Positions 1-10,195 of a DNA stretch of 64,000 nt are shown here, piece by piece. The notes under the pieces are model-generated. The model did no database searches and was not told where the DNA came from. It saw only the letters and a program-made list of their open reading frames with translations. The position numbers were made by a program, and so were the translations under genes. The DNA lies in contig JAKGHH010000002.1 in the NCBI GenBank assembly GCA_022828595.1, forward strand, positions 64,638,383 through 64,702,382, given 5' to 3'. Position 1 is the stretch's first letter. The number at the start of each line of letters is the position of its first letter. Origin of the DNA: Nelumbo lutea. Lineage: Eukaryota > Streptophyta > Magnoliopsida > Proteales > Nelumbonaceae.

Positions 1-625
1 ATGGAGACACTTCTTCTTTGCCGAGAATTTGTATTCGAACCTGATCAAATTCAGCATTCAGTCCGACCAAAAAAGCATACACCCTATCTCTTTCAATAAA
101 ATTCTTCAAGATCACAGCGTTATCGGGGCACTTTGTCTCAAGAACCCGATAATGATCAAGCTCATGCCACAAATTTTGCAGCAGATTTGCATACTCTGTA
201 ACGCTTCTGCTCCCTTGTTTGGCTGCCACTGTCTTCACTTTGACCTCATAAACACGAGCAGCGTCATGGGCTTTGGAATAGGTTTGTCGGACAGTGTCCC
301 AAATAGCCCTTGCAGAGGGAAGAAACATACAAGTATTGCTAATCTCGGGTGTCATTGAACTCCACAACCATGACATAATCATGGAGTCCTCTTCGTCCCA
401 AGCATCAAAATTTGGCTCACCCAATTTTGGCCCTGTTCCAAGAAGGTGGCTAATTTTTCCTTTTCCCTTCAAATAGGTATGCACTAGTTGTGACCACTTC
501 AAATAGTTCTGGCCATTCAGTCTATATGTTGCCTGAATATTCTACAAATCACTGGTATGAGGATGAGAATTCGTTGCTCCTTCATTGGTTTGGATGGGAG
601 CACTTGTTGCAGTCACGTCGGACAT
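1..625 (-). pseudogene. Copia gag, N-terminal part, broken
   Basis: The minus-strand frame opens at an ATG at 625 (MSDVTATSAP...). After about 35 codons it reaches the conserved gag entry motif (LNGQNYLKWSQL), which resembles the L-x-G-x-N-Y-x-x-W start of Copia gag N-terminal domains. An in-frame TAG at 543-545 interrupts it just before that motif. The frame continues past the window edge, so pol, if present, is not seen. Plus-strand reading frames over the same bases are shadows. Gag normally forms the cytoplasmic virus-like particle; this copy cannot do so unless the stop is bypassed. Confidence 0.6.
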
Positions 626-790
626 TGTCAATGGAGGAAGAGAAACACTACTGATTACAGATCAGCACTAAAGGCTAGAAAAACACGAAAAAAAAAATGG
701 CAATGAAGGCCAGAAAAGCAGGGGAAAGATTTGGCAATGAAGGCCGGAGAAAAAAATCTCAAGGTTGGCAAACCTAGAACTCTGATACCA

Positions 791-977
791 TGTTTTGAAA
801 TGGTAAAAATCTGATCTTATCATTCCATTGTCAATCGGCATATTTATACAGTAAGCTGCTGCAATAAATAGAAAACATCTTCCTAAATCAATCCCTATAA
901 TTAAGGGACTAACTATTTTAATCCACATATTTAAGGGATTATACTCTTCCACAATCCTAGGAATACATATTCACACA
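791..977 (-). repeat. short 5' LTR of the leftmost Copia fragment
   Basis: The LTR lies next to the PBS and ends there in the usual CA (minus strand). A TATAAATA box is visible on the minus strand near 841-850. The length of about 187 bp is in the range of short Copia LTRs. No second LTR is in the window, so the outer boundary is judged only from the TG/CA rule. Confidence 0.45.
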
Positions 978-979
978 TT

Positions 980-984
980 CCTAT
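980..984. repeat. left target-site duplication of Copia-A (CCTAT)
   Basis: CCTAT directly precedes the left LTR and is repeated at 6781-6785 directly after the right LTR. Five bases is the normal TSD length for Copia integrase. Confidence 0.85.
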
Positions 985-1364
985 AGTAGAAGATCAAGAC
1001 TGCAATCAGTCTTGAACCCTAATAGATTTTAGGTTAAGAAAAGCAGAAGAAAAGTGAGAGGAAGGAGAAGGAAGAGAAGAGAAACAGGAGAATACAAGGG
1101 TTTGAAAGGAGGGACAGATTCTAACACATCTGCCGCCGCCACTCTCTTAGTATTTATAGTTATGTTCAGTACATAGAGAAAAGGGCAGATCTACCCTTAG
1201 TACTTACATGACAAATAAAGTAAATAAAAACTGAAATAAATAACAACTGAAATAACAAACTGACCCTAACTGACACTACTATGACTGAAACAAATAATTA
1301 CACATGCTGTCCTACAAACACAGTGGGGACCACTGCTGTGGGGCCCACATCAGTGTTCTCTACA
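985..1364 (-). repeat. 3' LTR of Copia-A
   Basis: This LTR matches 6468-6780. It starts on the minus strand with TGTAGAGAAC, directly after the polypurine tract AACTTGAGGGGTAG (~1365-1378). It is 380 bp against 313 bp for the partner. The difference is mainly a segment around 1225-1340 that is missing from the right LTR. Confidence 0.88.
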
Positions 1365-1371
1365 CTACCCC

Positions 1372-2058
1372 TCAAGTTGGGAGTAGATATTTATCATCCC
1401 CAACTTGGATAGGTCTGCCTCTTACTTCTTCCTTGGTACAGCCTTGGTGAGGATATCCGAGCTGCATATTAGATATGATATACGGGAGGCACACTTCTTG
1501 TGATGTGACCCTCTCTCGCACAAAATGTCGATCAACTTTGATATGTTTAGTTCTTTCATGCTGCACTGAGTTGTGGGCTATATTAATAGTTGCCTGATTA
1601 TCACAATACAACATCAAGGGCTTTTCACAGTCAATACCCAACTCTTCAAATAGTGATCTCAGCCATAAGACTTCAGCCACTCCGTTTGCCATTGACCTGT
1701 ATTCTGCTTCAGCACTAGAGCGGGAAACAACACTCTGCTTCTTACTCCTCCAAGAGACATGGTTACCTCCCACAAGGGCACAATATCCAGAGGTAGACCT
1801 TCTATCATCAACACTCCCAGCCCAATCGACATCTATATAGACATCCACCTTCATGTGACTATTGTTCTTGAGCAGTATACCTCTACCCGGGCATCTCTTC
1901 AAGTATGCTAATATTCTCTCTGCCGCAAGGAGATGAGAAGTTCTAGGAGAATGCATGTACTGGCTAACAACACTAATTGCATAACTGATATCTGGCCGAG
2001 TGAGGTAGAGATAATAGGAGCTTTCCAACCAATCGTTGGAACATAACTTTGTCTTCAA
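1372..2058 (-). pseudogene. Copia-A RNase H and C-terminal pol, frameshifted
   Basis: This frame holds the end of the RT connection (RPDISYAISVVSQYMHSP) and the Copia-type RNase H: DVDWAGSVDDRRSTSGYC, then SRSSAEAEYRSMA, then LYCDNQATINIAHN and the basic H-ERTKHIKVDRHF segment. These supply the D, E, D and D/H positions expected for the domain that degrades the RNA strand of the RNA/DNA hybrid. It is displaced by one frame from the RT upstream (junction near 2005-2030). The tail (LGYPHQGCTKEE...) is out of frame with the usual DILTK ending, so a second indel lies near 1440-1470. Confidence 0.85.
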
Positions 2059-3145
2059 GAGGCTCCCCGCCCTCTACACTAATCTTGTGATTCTGTTCAA
2101 TGGGTGTATCAGCAGGCTTAACACCTAACTTTCCAGTTTCCGCCAACAGATCTAGAACATATTTTCTCTGAGAGATAAAAATCCCCTGTTTAGATCTAGC
2201 AACCTCAATACCCAAAAAATACCGTAGTGCACCAAGATCTTTCACCTCAAACTCTTGATGAAGGAGTTGTTTGAGGGACTCAATCTCATGGCTATCATTT
2301 CCTGTCACCACAATATCATCAACATATACTGCAAGTAGTGTCAGAGAGGACTCCACCCTCTTGATGAACAGTGTATGATCTGACTGGGCCTGTACATAAC
2401 CGAACTTTCCGAGGACTGATTTGAACCTATCAAACCAGGCTCTAGGTGACTGCTTCAAACCATACAATGCCTTGTTCAGTTGGCAAACCTTCTTACCTGT
2501 CTCTGTATCATAGAATCCCGGAGGCAACTGCATGTGGACCTCTTCCTATAAGTCTCCATTCAGAAAGGCATTTTTAACATCCATCTGGAATAAGGGCCAA
2601 GAATGATTTGTTGCAAGGGATAACAGAACTCGGATGGTGGTCATCATGGCTATTGGGGCAAAGGTCTCCAAGTAGTCTATACCATAAGTCTGGGTGAACC
2701 CCTTTACAACCAGCCAGGCTTTGTACCTTTCAATAGAGCCATCAACATTATGCTTCACAGTGAATACCCATCTACATCCAACCGGTTTCTTTCCTTTTGG
2801 TAGGTCAACCAATGCCCAAGTATTATTCTTCAACAGGGCATCCATTTCGACTTGCATTGCATCTTTCCATTCTGGAACTGATAAGGCTTCTTGCACAGTT
2901 CTTGGAATAGGGACATTGGCAATGGAAGTGAGATAGGACCGATAAAAGGGAGACAGGCGATCATAGGATAAGAACTGTGAGATGCTGTGAGCTGCAGGCT
3001 TTGGATTATCCATAGGAGGGGAAGTGGCAACAATGGAAGGTGTCTCAGTAGGCTCTGGATCTGGAGCCGCAGAAGGAACTAGAGTTGGCCAAGACTGCCG
3101 ATGACTAGGATCAACCTGCCTGCATCGCCTGTGATAGACTTTCAA
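1973..3145 (-). pseudogene. Copia-A reverse transcriptase, one internal stop
   Basis: The RT starts with the family motif (VPEWKDAMQVEMDALLKNNTW) and continues through the R-x-KARLV-KGFTQ region (here KAWLVVKGFTQ), FLNGDL, the GLKQSPRAWFDRF segment and the catalytic YVDD (LAVYVDDIVVTGND). An in-frame TAG after FLNGDL (near 2543-2545) replaces the usual Q codon of DLQEEV. The sequence upstream of 3145 is in the same frame, separated by another stop at 3149-3151. The catalytic aspartates are intact; the breaks are elsewhere. Confidence 0.88.
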
Positions 3146-3148
3146 CTC

Positions 3149-4069
3149 CTAATCCCTCTGACCACCCTCACCACTACAGCCTTCATCACCCAATGGAATA
3201 GGTAAAGGAACAACCCCACTCCCACTGTGCTCCCCCTGAGGAAAGAGACTCAAAATTCCACTCTCACTGCTCTCCCCCTGAGGAGAAACCCTAGGATAAT
3301 AGGGTGTCTCCTCAAAGAAGGTGACATCCATGGAGACAAACCATTTCCCTGAAACCGGATCATAGCAGCAATAACCCTTTTGAGTTTGTGCATAACCGAG
3401 GAAAATGCATTTGGAGGCCTTAGGTTCAAACTTGGAATGATGAAGCCTGAGAAGCCGAACGAAACAGGTACAACCAAAGGTTTTAAGGGGAACAATGAAC
3501 AACTCCTCGTCTGGGTATAGAAAGGAAAAAGGGGTTTTCATATCAAGAATCCGGGAAGTAACCCGATTAATGAGATATACTACCGTGAGGATAGCATCAC
3601 CCCAAAAGTGAATAAGTACATTGGAGGTAAACATAATGCTTCTAGCCACCTCCAAGATGTGCCTATTCTTCCTTTCGGCAACGCCGTTCTGCTGCGGTGT
3701 ATGAGGGCAAGTGCTCTGGTGAATAACTCCATGGTTGAGAAGGTAGGAGGTCAATGGCTTAGCAAAGTATTCCTTTGCATTATCAGATCTAAGGACTTTG
3801 ATTTTGGCCCCAAATTGAGTGAGAATCATCTGATGGAAGTTTTGGGTCATAGCAGGAACCTCATCCCGAGAACGCATAAGATAGACCCAAGAAAAGTGGG
3901 TATGGTCATCAACAAATAGTAGAAAGTATCTATACCCAGCCATAGAAGAGATGTGATATGGCCCCCAAACATCAGTATGCACAATATCAAAAGAAGAATT
4001 ACTCCTTTTATTACTCAAAGAATAAGAAGTTCTACAATGTTTGGCAAACTCAAAACTCTCACACCTCAA
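3149..4069 (-). pseudogene. Copia-A integrase core
   Basis: The catalytic D,D,E residues of the retroviral integrase fold are visible: VHTDVWGPY, LRSDNAKEY and GVAERKNRH, followed by the Copia C-terminal signature CIFLGYAQTQKGYCCYDP. In the N-terminal zinc finger the last cysteine pair reads CESFEFAKH, where relatives have CxxC, so one zinc ligand is replaced by Phe. A one-base shift near 4070-4080 separates it from the protease frame, and a stop at 3149-3151 separates it from RT. Integrase would insert the cDNA into nuclear DNA. Confidence 0.88.
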
Positions 4070-4803
4070 CTTTGATAACTCAACAGACTCAAAAGACTCT
4101 TCAAGGACCTGAAAGACAAATGACCTAATCGATTATGCCAAAGCATAACCAGACTCACAGACTGAGAAACAAAAGACTTCTTATCCACTGACTCCTCCCG
4201 ACGAGAACTCTCTCCAAGCAAATAGATCCCATTCATCTCACGGCCAGTCCCAATCACCTTCCTCGTCTCTAAGTCTTGAAAAACACATCGGTCAGGGAAA
4301 AAGGTTACTGAACAGTTCATATGTTTGGTAATACTACTGACTGAAAGCAGGTTAGTATCAAGCTTAGGAACATGCAAAACAAAAGATAAAGAGATAGTAT
4401 CCGATAACTTGATGTCACCCTTGCCCAAAATGGGAACAAGAGAGCCATCAGCAATGGATACTCTATCTCGGCCAGAGGACAAGTGATAAGAAGTGAACAA
4501 TGATGGCAAGCTAGTCATATGGTCGGATGCACTTGAATCTATTACCCACCAATGGTCAGTATTACCTAGAGCTGAAGCATGGTAAGCTGAGGCTCGAGTA
4601 CCTAAATGTGCAAACACAGATGTGGCAGGAGTTGATGGTGACTGAGATGGCTGAGCTGAACTCCCAACTTCCTTTTCCAACTCTATGAGGGCAGCCCAAA
4701 CAGCGGCTAAGGTCTCTAGAAATGTGCCTGATGAGGATGCTGAATCAGTGCTCACAACTACATGAGCATTACCCTTCTTATTTCTTAGTTTTGTCGGGAC
4801 CAA
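4066..4803 (-). pseudogene. Copia-A protease and GAG-pre-integrase region
   Basis: The aspartic protease motif is WVIDSSASDHMT, where functional relatives usually have DSGA(T/S)xHM; the Gly is replaced by Ser. It is followed by the typical ADGS...GKGDIKLS and LHVPKLDTNLLSVSS segments and then the pre-integrase finger start LWHNRLGHLSF. The frame ends just before the second half of the zinc finger, where a frameshift moves the reading to the integrase frame. Confidence 0.85.
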
Positions 4804-5631
4804 ATGAGGATGTAGTTTCCAACAAGTATCTTTTGTATGCTTGGGTTTCTTGCAATGTTCACATACCAGGTCCCATTTATCTTCCTTCTTCTAGTCCCTT
4901 TCTGGATCACCCCCTGACTTAGGTTTAACAGCTATCAGGGCTGGGGAAGGGGGCTGAGGCTGCATCATGACTTTCCTCCTAGTCTCTTCACTATGCACCA
5001 GGGAGTATGCTTAAGAGAGGGTCACACTATCTTTGGTTAGTATCTGTTGCCGCACAATGTCATATTCTGAATTCAAGCCAGCCAAAAACTCAAACACCCT
5101 ATTTGTCTCGACTTGCTTTCTGTGAGTCTGTGCATCTTTGGGACTCTCCCACTCAAGGGTCTCTAGATGGTCAATCTCATGCCACAAGGATTTCAAGGTA
5201 GAGAAGTAGACAGAAACTAGCTTCTCTCCTTGTTTAAGGATGTTCACCTTACACTTCAGTTCATAGGCTCTGGGAACATTAAGGGGTTGGGAATAGGTTT
5301 CTTTCACAACATCCCATATCACCTTAGCTGTCTTTGCCCACAAGTAATTTCGGTTGATATGTGGTTGCATAGAATTACACAGTCATGCCATAACCAAATA
5401 GTTCTCTTGAACCCACTTGGTGTACGTTGGGTCCTCCTTGGAAGGTTCTTTCACATCTCCTAAGAGGTAACCCAGTTTTCCCCTTCCTCCAATAGTCATC
5501 ATGGCTGATTGAGCCCACTCCAAGTAATTTGGCCCGTCGAATCTCACGGTTGTAATCTGAAATCTGGTTTCAGATACACTACCATAACTACTGTTCCCAA
5601 AACTACTTTCTCCCTGATTTTTAAACTCCAT
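4804..5631 (-). pseudogene. Copia-A gag with zinc knuckle, three stops
   Basis: The ATG at 5631 (MEFKNQGESS...) opens a gag with the motif FDGPNYLEWAQSAMM. Reading is interrupted by TGA in place of the expected Trp after LVMA (near 5383), TAA in place of Gln after DSVTLS (near 5011) and TAG near 4890. Between 4862 and 4822 a CCHC zinc knuckle is readable (CEHCKKPKHTKDTC). All three stops can come from single transitions (TGG to TGA, CAA to TAA, CAG or TGG to TAG). Gag length and order are normal for the family. Confidence 0.8.
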
Positions 5632-5699
5632 CTTTGGTCAAGAATTAGTAGCTAAAAACTATTAGAGCCACTACACCAAAAAATAGCACTTGGACAGTC

Positions 5700-5890
5700 G
5701 ATCACAACCAGAAAACAGTATGAAATCAATGCTGGTCTGATCTGAAACCAATCTGTAATCACGGTATATGCATGAACTAGTGCAGGCCTGATCTGAAACC
5801 AATCGACAATCACAATATATGCATGAAACCAATACAAATCTGATCTGAAATCAATCGGCAATCATAGTACCAAGTAGTTTGTCAAGTTTT
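5700..5890. repeat. three ~51-bp tandem repeats in the Copia-A leader
   Basis: The motif CTGATCTGAAACCAATC recurs at 5737, 5788 and 5840 (spacing 51 and 52), each time with a nearby ATATATGCATGAA-like sequence. The repeats lie in the untranslated leader between gag and the PBS. Their role is unknown; they may be simple slippage products. Confidence 0.7.
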
Positions 5891-6455
5891 TTTTTTTATC
5901 CCCTAGAAGAGGTCGAAGCCAAAAATAGGTTTGAAATCAGCTTAGAGAGCAATCTGAGATGCAAGAGCAGAATTAGGGTTCCAATCGTAGGTCTGAAATA
6001 AGTGCTCAGCCGCACTTTCCAAGCAGTCCGTACAGTTAGGACCTGTTGTGGGGTCAATATGAAACCCTAAAACTGATCACCTCTGAGAGAAGATAAAGAG
6101 GGTTCGACTATTGACCCAATAGTCAAACCCTAGGTTAGAGAGAAAAACCTTAAAGCAGTTCGGCCTCTCCTTCTAGATAGCTCCAACCTATCTCGACTGA
6201 TAGCAGTCTCTGGGAACTAAATAAAACTTACTTAAAGAATGTTGTTCACTGCCTTCGAGGGTTACCTGAACCCTACCCTTCGCTGCTTCTTCCTGATTAC
6301 CAACTCTCTGCAAGCCGCGGCAAGTCCTCAACAGCTGCAAAACTCACCTGGTAATCTCCAAGAATCAGTCGACGAATACTTTTTCATAAGCTTCCAGCCC
6401 TAGCTGGTCCTCATGTGGTTGGCTGGACTAGACACACATGAGAAGCCCTAGATAG
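5891..6455 (-). other. Copia-A 5' leader, no gene seen
   Basis: This stretch lies between the leader repeats and the PBS. It has no long reading frame and no recognised motif, and is best read as the long 5' untranslated leader common in plant Copia elements. Confidence 0.6.
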
Positions 6456-6467
6456 GCTCTGATACCA
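6456..6467 (-). other. primer binding site of Copia-A
   Basis: On the minus strand this reads TGGTATCAGAGC, the initiator tRNA-Met complement used to prime minus-strand DNA synthesis in plant Copia elements. It abuts the right LTR. Confidence 0.9.
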
Positions 6468-6780
6468 AGTAGAAGACCAAGACTGCAATCAGTCTTGAAC
6501 CCTAATAGATTTTAGGTTAAGAAAAGCAGAAGAAATGTGAGAGGAAGGAGAAGGAAGAGAAGAGAAGAGAAATAGTAGAACACAAGGGTTTGAAAGGAGG
6601 GACAGATTCTAACACAACTGCCGCCGCCACTCTCTTAGTATTTATAGGTTATGTTCAATACATAGAGAAAAGAACAGATCTGCCCTTAGTATTTACATGA
6701 CAAAAAAAGTAAATAAAAACTGAAATAACAAACTGACCCCAACTGACACTACTGTGGGGCCCACATCAATGTTCTCTACA
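6468..6780 (-). repeat. 5' LTR of Copia-A
   Basis: This is the partner of 985-1364, with an internal deletion. On the minus strand it starts TGTAGAGAAC and ends TTCTACT next to the PBS, so the 3' terminal dinucleotide is CT rather than CA. The TSD CCTAT follows at 6781-6785. Confidence 0.88.
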
Positions 6781-6785
6781 CCTAT
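6781..6785. repeat. right target-site duplication of Copia-A (CCTAT)
   Basis: This is an exact copy of 980-984. Confidence 0.85.
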
Positions 6786-7590
6786 TTTTACACAACTACC
6801 AAATATAGATGTTGACTACCAAATATGCATCTACACTAGTAACCCCACGTTTTCCAACAATAACCAACCTATGAGATCTTCCCGGGAATCCAGGCCTCCA
6901 GTTCGTTATGACTATGACCAAGAAAGTTACTTGGTGGAAGCCACGACCAGTGAGGAGGATCCCGTGACTTATACGGAAGCTATGTTGGACATAGATTCCT
7001 TGAAGTGGGTAGATGCCATGAGAGCTGAGATGGACTCAATGAAGACCAATGGAGTCTGGACTTTGGTAGATCCGCCCCCTAGGGTAAAAGCAATTGGTTG
7101 CAAATGGATATATATGAGGAAGAAGGGCCCTGATGGTAAGGTTGAGACCTACAAGGCTCGTCTTGTGGCGAAAGAGTACACTCAGAAAGAGAGAATCGAT
7201 TATGAGGAAACCTTTTCGCCCGTGGCCATGCTTAAATCCATTATGATCCTGCTAGCTGTAGCACCATACCATGACTACGAGATTTGGGTAAAAGCAATTG
7301 GTTGCAAATGGATATATATGAGGAAGAAGGGCCCTGATGGTAAGGTTGAGACCTACAAGGCTCGTCTTGTGGCGAAAGAGTACACTCAGAAAGAGAGAAT
7401 CGATTATGAGGAAACCTTTTCGCCCGTGGCCATGCTTAAATCCATTATGATCCTGCTAGCTGTAGCACCATACCATGACTACGAGATTTGGCAAATGGAT
7501 GTCAAAACCGTATTCCTGAATGAAGATCTTACTGAAGATATCTATATGCAGCAACCGCAAGGTTTCATAGCTGCAGAACATCCGGTTTGA
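6786..7590 (+). pseudogene. Copia-B reverse transcriptase, N-terminal half with internal duplication
   Basis: A linker ending in RSSRESRPPVRYDY leads into the RT start: DSLKWVDAMRAEMDSMKTN, GCKWIYMRKKGPDGKVETYKARLVAK and ETFSPVAMLKSIM. A 204-bp segment (68 codons) is present twice in tandem and in frame. After MDVKTVFLNEDL...MQQPQGF the frame stops at 7588-7590 (AEHPV then TGA). The usual YGLKQ...SWN segment is missing, so a deletion joins this piece to the YVDD-containing piece at 7676. The protein could not fold as a normal RT. Confidence 0.85.
7084..7491 (+). repeat. perfect-looking 204-bp in-frame tandem duplication in RT
   Basis: Copies 7084-7287 and 7288-7491 start with GTAAAAGCAATTGG and end with GAGATTTGG. 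I saw no difference between them by eye. The period of 204 is 68 codons, so the reading frame is kept. Confidence 0.92.
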
Positions 7591-7675
7591 CTCTACTATC
7601 AAACAGTTTGACTTTGAGCAGAATCTGGATGAGCCCTGTGTTTATAGGAAGACCAGTGGGGATAAGGTTACGTTC

Positions 7676-8670
7676 TTGGTTTTGTATGTAGACGACATTC
7701 TACTCATTGGGAATGATGTAGGAATGTTGACTACGGTGAAAGTATGGCTTTCACAGCAATTCTCCATGAAAGATCTTGGAGAAGCCTCTTATATCTTGGG
7801 ACTTCGACTCTATAGAGATAGATCGAAGAGGATAATAGGATTATCCCAATCTACTTACATTGACAAGATAGTCAAAAGATACAGTATGAAGAACTCCAAG
7901 AAAGGAAATGTTCCTTTCAGGCATGGAGTCATTCTCTCCAAGGGTATGTCTCCCAAGACACCTGAGGAGATTGAGGGCATGAAGGAAGTTCCCTATGCCT
8001 CTGTTGTAGGGAGCACCATGTATGCCATGCTATGCACTTGGCCAGACATTGCTCAGGCCGTGAGTGTGGTAAGTAGATACCAGTCTAACCCAGGACAAGT
8101 GCATTGGACTACTGTAAAAAACATACTGAAATACCTTCGGAGGACAAAAGAGTTTTGTCTGGTATTCGGTGGTAGTTCACTACAGATCCTTGGGTATACC
8201 GATGCCGATTTCCAGTCAGATCCAGATGATAGAAAGTCTACATCTGGATACATCTTTATAGTGGGGTCCTGTGCAGTTAGCTGGAAAAGTAGCAAACAAG
8301 GGTCCAGTGCAGATTCCACAACCGAGGCCGAATACATTACCGCAAGTGAAGCTTCCAAAGAAGCTGTATGGATGAAGAAGTTCATTCAGGAATTAGGAAC
8401 AGTTCCATCCAGCACATCACCCATTCCATTGTTGCATGACAACACTGGAGCCATTGCTTAGGCTAAGGAGCCACGAGCCCACTCGAAGTCAAAGCACATC
8501 GAGAGGAAGTACCATGTACTACGGGAGACAGTTGGAAGAGGGGACGTCTTGATTTAGAAGGTAGCATTAGCGAAAAATGTAGCAGACCCATTGACTAAGC
8601 CACTGACACAGAAAGTGTTTGAGAAACACATGGAAAGTATGGGACTCTGGCTTATACCCGACTGGACCTA
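7676..8670 (+). pseudogene. Copia-B RT C-terminus and RNase H
   Basis: The frame begins at the catalytic YVDD (VLYVDDILLIGNDV) and runs through MKDLGEASYILGL, PYASVVGSTMYAMLC, the RNase H motifs YTDADFQSDPDDRKSTSGY, STTEAEYITA and LLHDNTGAIA. A TAG at 8459-8461 follows GAIA, and another in-frame stop occurs after VGRGDVLI. The conserved end ADPLTKPLTQKVFEKHMESMGL is still readable up to 8670. The product would have been the catalytic core of RT plus RNase H. Confidence 0.87.
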
Positions 8671-8685
8671 AGTGCAAGTGAGAGT

Positions 8686-10195
8686 TGTTAGACAGTGTAT
8701 GCCCTTAGCTCCAATCAACATGACGTACATTATGACATTTATTGTAAATGAATAAAGTACATATTTGATTCATGTTATTATGGTGTGTTTCTGTGTAATA
8801 CCGTTAAACTGGACACATATGAGACTCGTGTTAGTTTAGAATCTTCACAGCCGTTGGATAGATCTGGGGAGATTTATCCTGCCAAGGCTGACACTGATGT
8901 ACCGCCAAGTTGGTTGGGGTGGCTTGTTTCAGCTGTCGAGGTGAGACCTGAGGTACATGCAGTGTGGGTTTTCTTGAAACCCTGAACTGGACCAGAATTC
9001 CAGTATTGCCCTGGACCTTGGAGATAGATGGGCAAAACTGTAATGTTACACCTGACCCCTAGACTCGATTATGATACTGCACTAGGTGTCGGATTGGGCT
9101 GCCTTTGATATGCCAATCAGGGAGATCCTTAGAGGGGGTCAAAACTTGGGTATGTTGGGACAGTCCGAGAATTCATCTGAGTGGGTGGTCATAGTAATAG
9201 GATCAGCCCCTTTGTCGGACAAAGTGAATGAACGGGGATGCACTCTCTTTGATGGAAACCTAAACTGCCGGCAGTTGATTTCAACCGTTGAAATTTGTTT
9301 TGCAAAATATATTTATATAGAGATACATATATATATATTATGGTTTCAAAATGTTTGCAGAAGGTTTTAATTCCCGGGATCCATGTGAGTAGAGAGTGCA
9401 GCACTGCACCTTGCAACCGAGGGAGAGGTCCTCTCTTGTCGGGTAGTGTTTCATCATTATGGGCTGAGAGGTTAAGTGTAAGACCATTGAGGGTGATACC
9501 TGATGGGCTAATCTTGCATCTGCCCAAGTCCTTGGGCCTTCATAAGATGGCTGGATCCAAGGACCATTTAGTGTAAATTTTGGGCCCATTAAGAGCCCAT
9601 AGTGATGGACTCAGGGGTTCACTGTACTCAGCAGTGAATTCGGCCAGGCCTTGTAACAGAGGCTAGGCTGAACCCATGTGGCTGATGTGTAGATCAATGA
9701 TAGGGTCCCACGCCATACAAAAGAGCCAAGCTAGTCAGCATTAAATAGGAAGTGAGCCTAAAAGCTTAATGGGCCTAAAAGCCCATTTCAAACTGGGTTA
9801 ATTAGATTAATTAAATAGGGGCGGATCTGGGATTTGGATCAGCAGATAAGATAAAGGATTATCCTTATCCTCTTAAAGAGTCCAAATCCAAATAAAGATT
9901 TGGATCAAAGGAACTCCTAATTTGATTAGGAAGGCTGATCTTTATCTACAGATAAGATAAGGGATTATCTTTATCACTTAAAGAGTGCAGATCCAAATAA
10001 AAGATTTGGATTTGGAAACTCCTAATAGGATTAGGAGATTTTCTCTTTAAGGCTATAAATAAGAGAGCAGGGTGAACCTCCAAATAAACATTCGCTGAAT
10101 ACAAAGAGAAGACAACACAGTTAGACTGCTCTTGCCTTCTGCTCTTTTTCTTCCCTCTCTTGCCGCCCCACCCTGTTCGATCACCAATAGCAAGG
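8686..10195 (+). repeat. 3' LTR of Copia-B, truncated at its 3' end
   Basis: The LTR starts TGTTAGACAGTGTATGCCC and aligns along its length with the solo LTR at 17424-19378, including the G-rich segment near 9120 and the TATA region. A TATAAATA box lies at 10054-10061, marking the probable retroelement transcription start just downstream. The match ends near 10195 (GTTCGATC...), about 410 bp short of the full LTR end. Reading frames inside it are not genes. Confidence 0.8.
10054..10061 (+). promoter_or_regulatory. TATA box of the Copia-B LTR
   Basis: TATAAATA lies in the LTR at the position equivalent to TATAAAA (18793-18799) in the related solo LTR. It is probably the core promoter of the retroelement. 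Confidence 0.6.

Larger units (their letters stand above)
1..977 (-). mobile_element. 5' part of a Ty1/copia retrotransposon (gag plus 5' LTR), cut by the window edge
   Basis: Read on the minus strand, a short LTR is followed by a primer binding site (TGGTATCAGA, 781-790) and then a gag reading frame running off the window start. The PBS matches the initiator tRNA-Met type used by most plant Copia elements. The element sits directly left of the Copia-A target-site duplication. The outer LTR limit near 977 is uncertain. Confidence 0.7.
985..6780 (-). mobile_element. Copia-A: complete but decayed Ty1/copia retrotransposon
   Basis: The element has two LTRs (985-1364 and 6468-6780), a PBS beside the right LTR, a polypurine tract beside the left LTR and a perfect 5-bp TSD. 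Domain order on the minus strand is gag, zinc knuckle, protease, integrase, reverse transcriptase, RNase H, which is the Ty1/copia order. Several nonsense codons and at least three frameshifts break the polyprotein, so the copy is not autonomous. It separates a minus-strand Copia LTR on its left from plus-strand Copia-B coding sequence on its right. Confidence 0.92.
6786..10195 (+). mobile_element. Copia-B: 3' part of a plus-strand Copia element
   Basis: RT and RNase H coding remains (6786-8670) are followed by a purine-rich stretch and a long 3' LTR (8686-~10195). Gag, protease and integrase are not seen; Copia-A lies on the left side and a Gypsy fragment replaces the end of the LTR on the right. 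The LTR matches the solo LTR at 17424-19378, showing the family has LTRs of about 1.95 kb. Confidence 0.8.

Noticed and set aside
9086..9589. Overlapping reading frames of ~90-110 codons on both strands
   Set aside because: They lie inside the Copia-B LTR, recur in altered form in the solo LTR, and show no protein family features.
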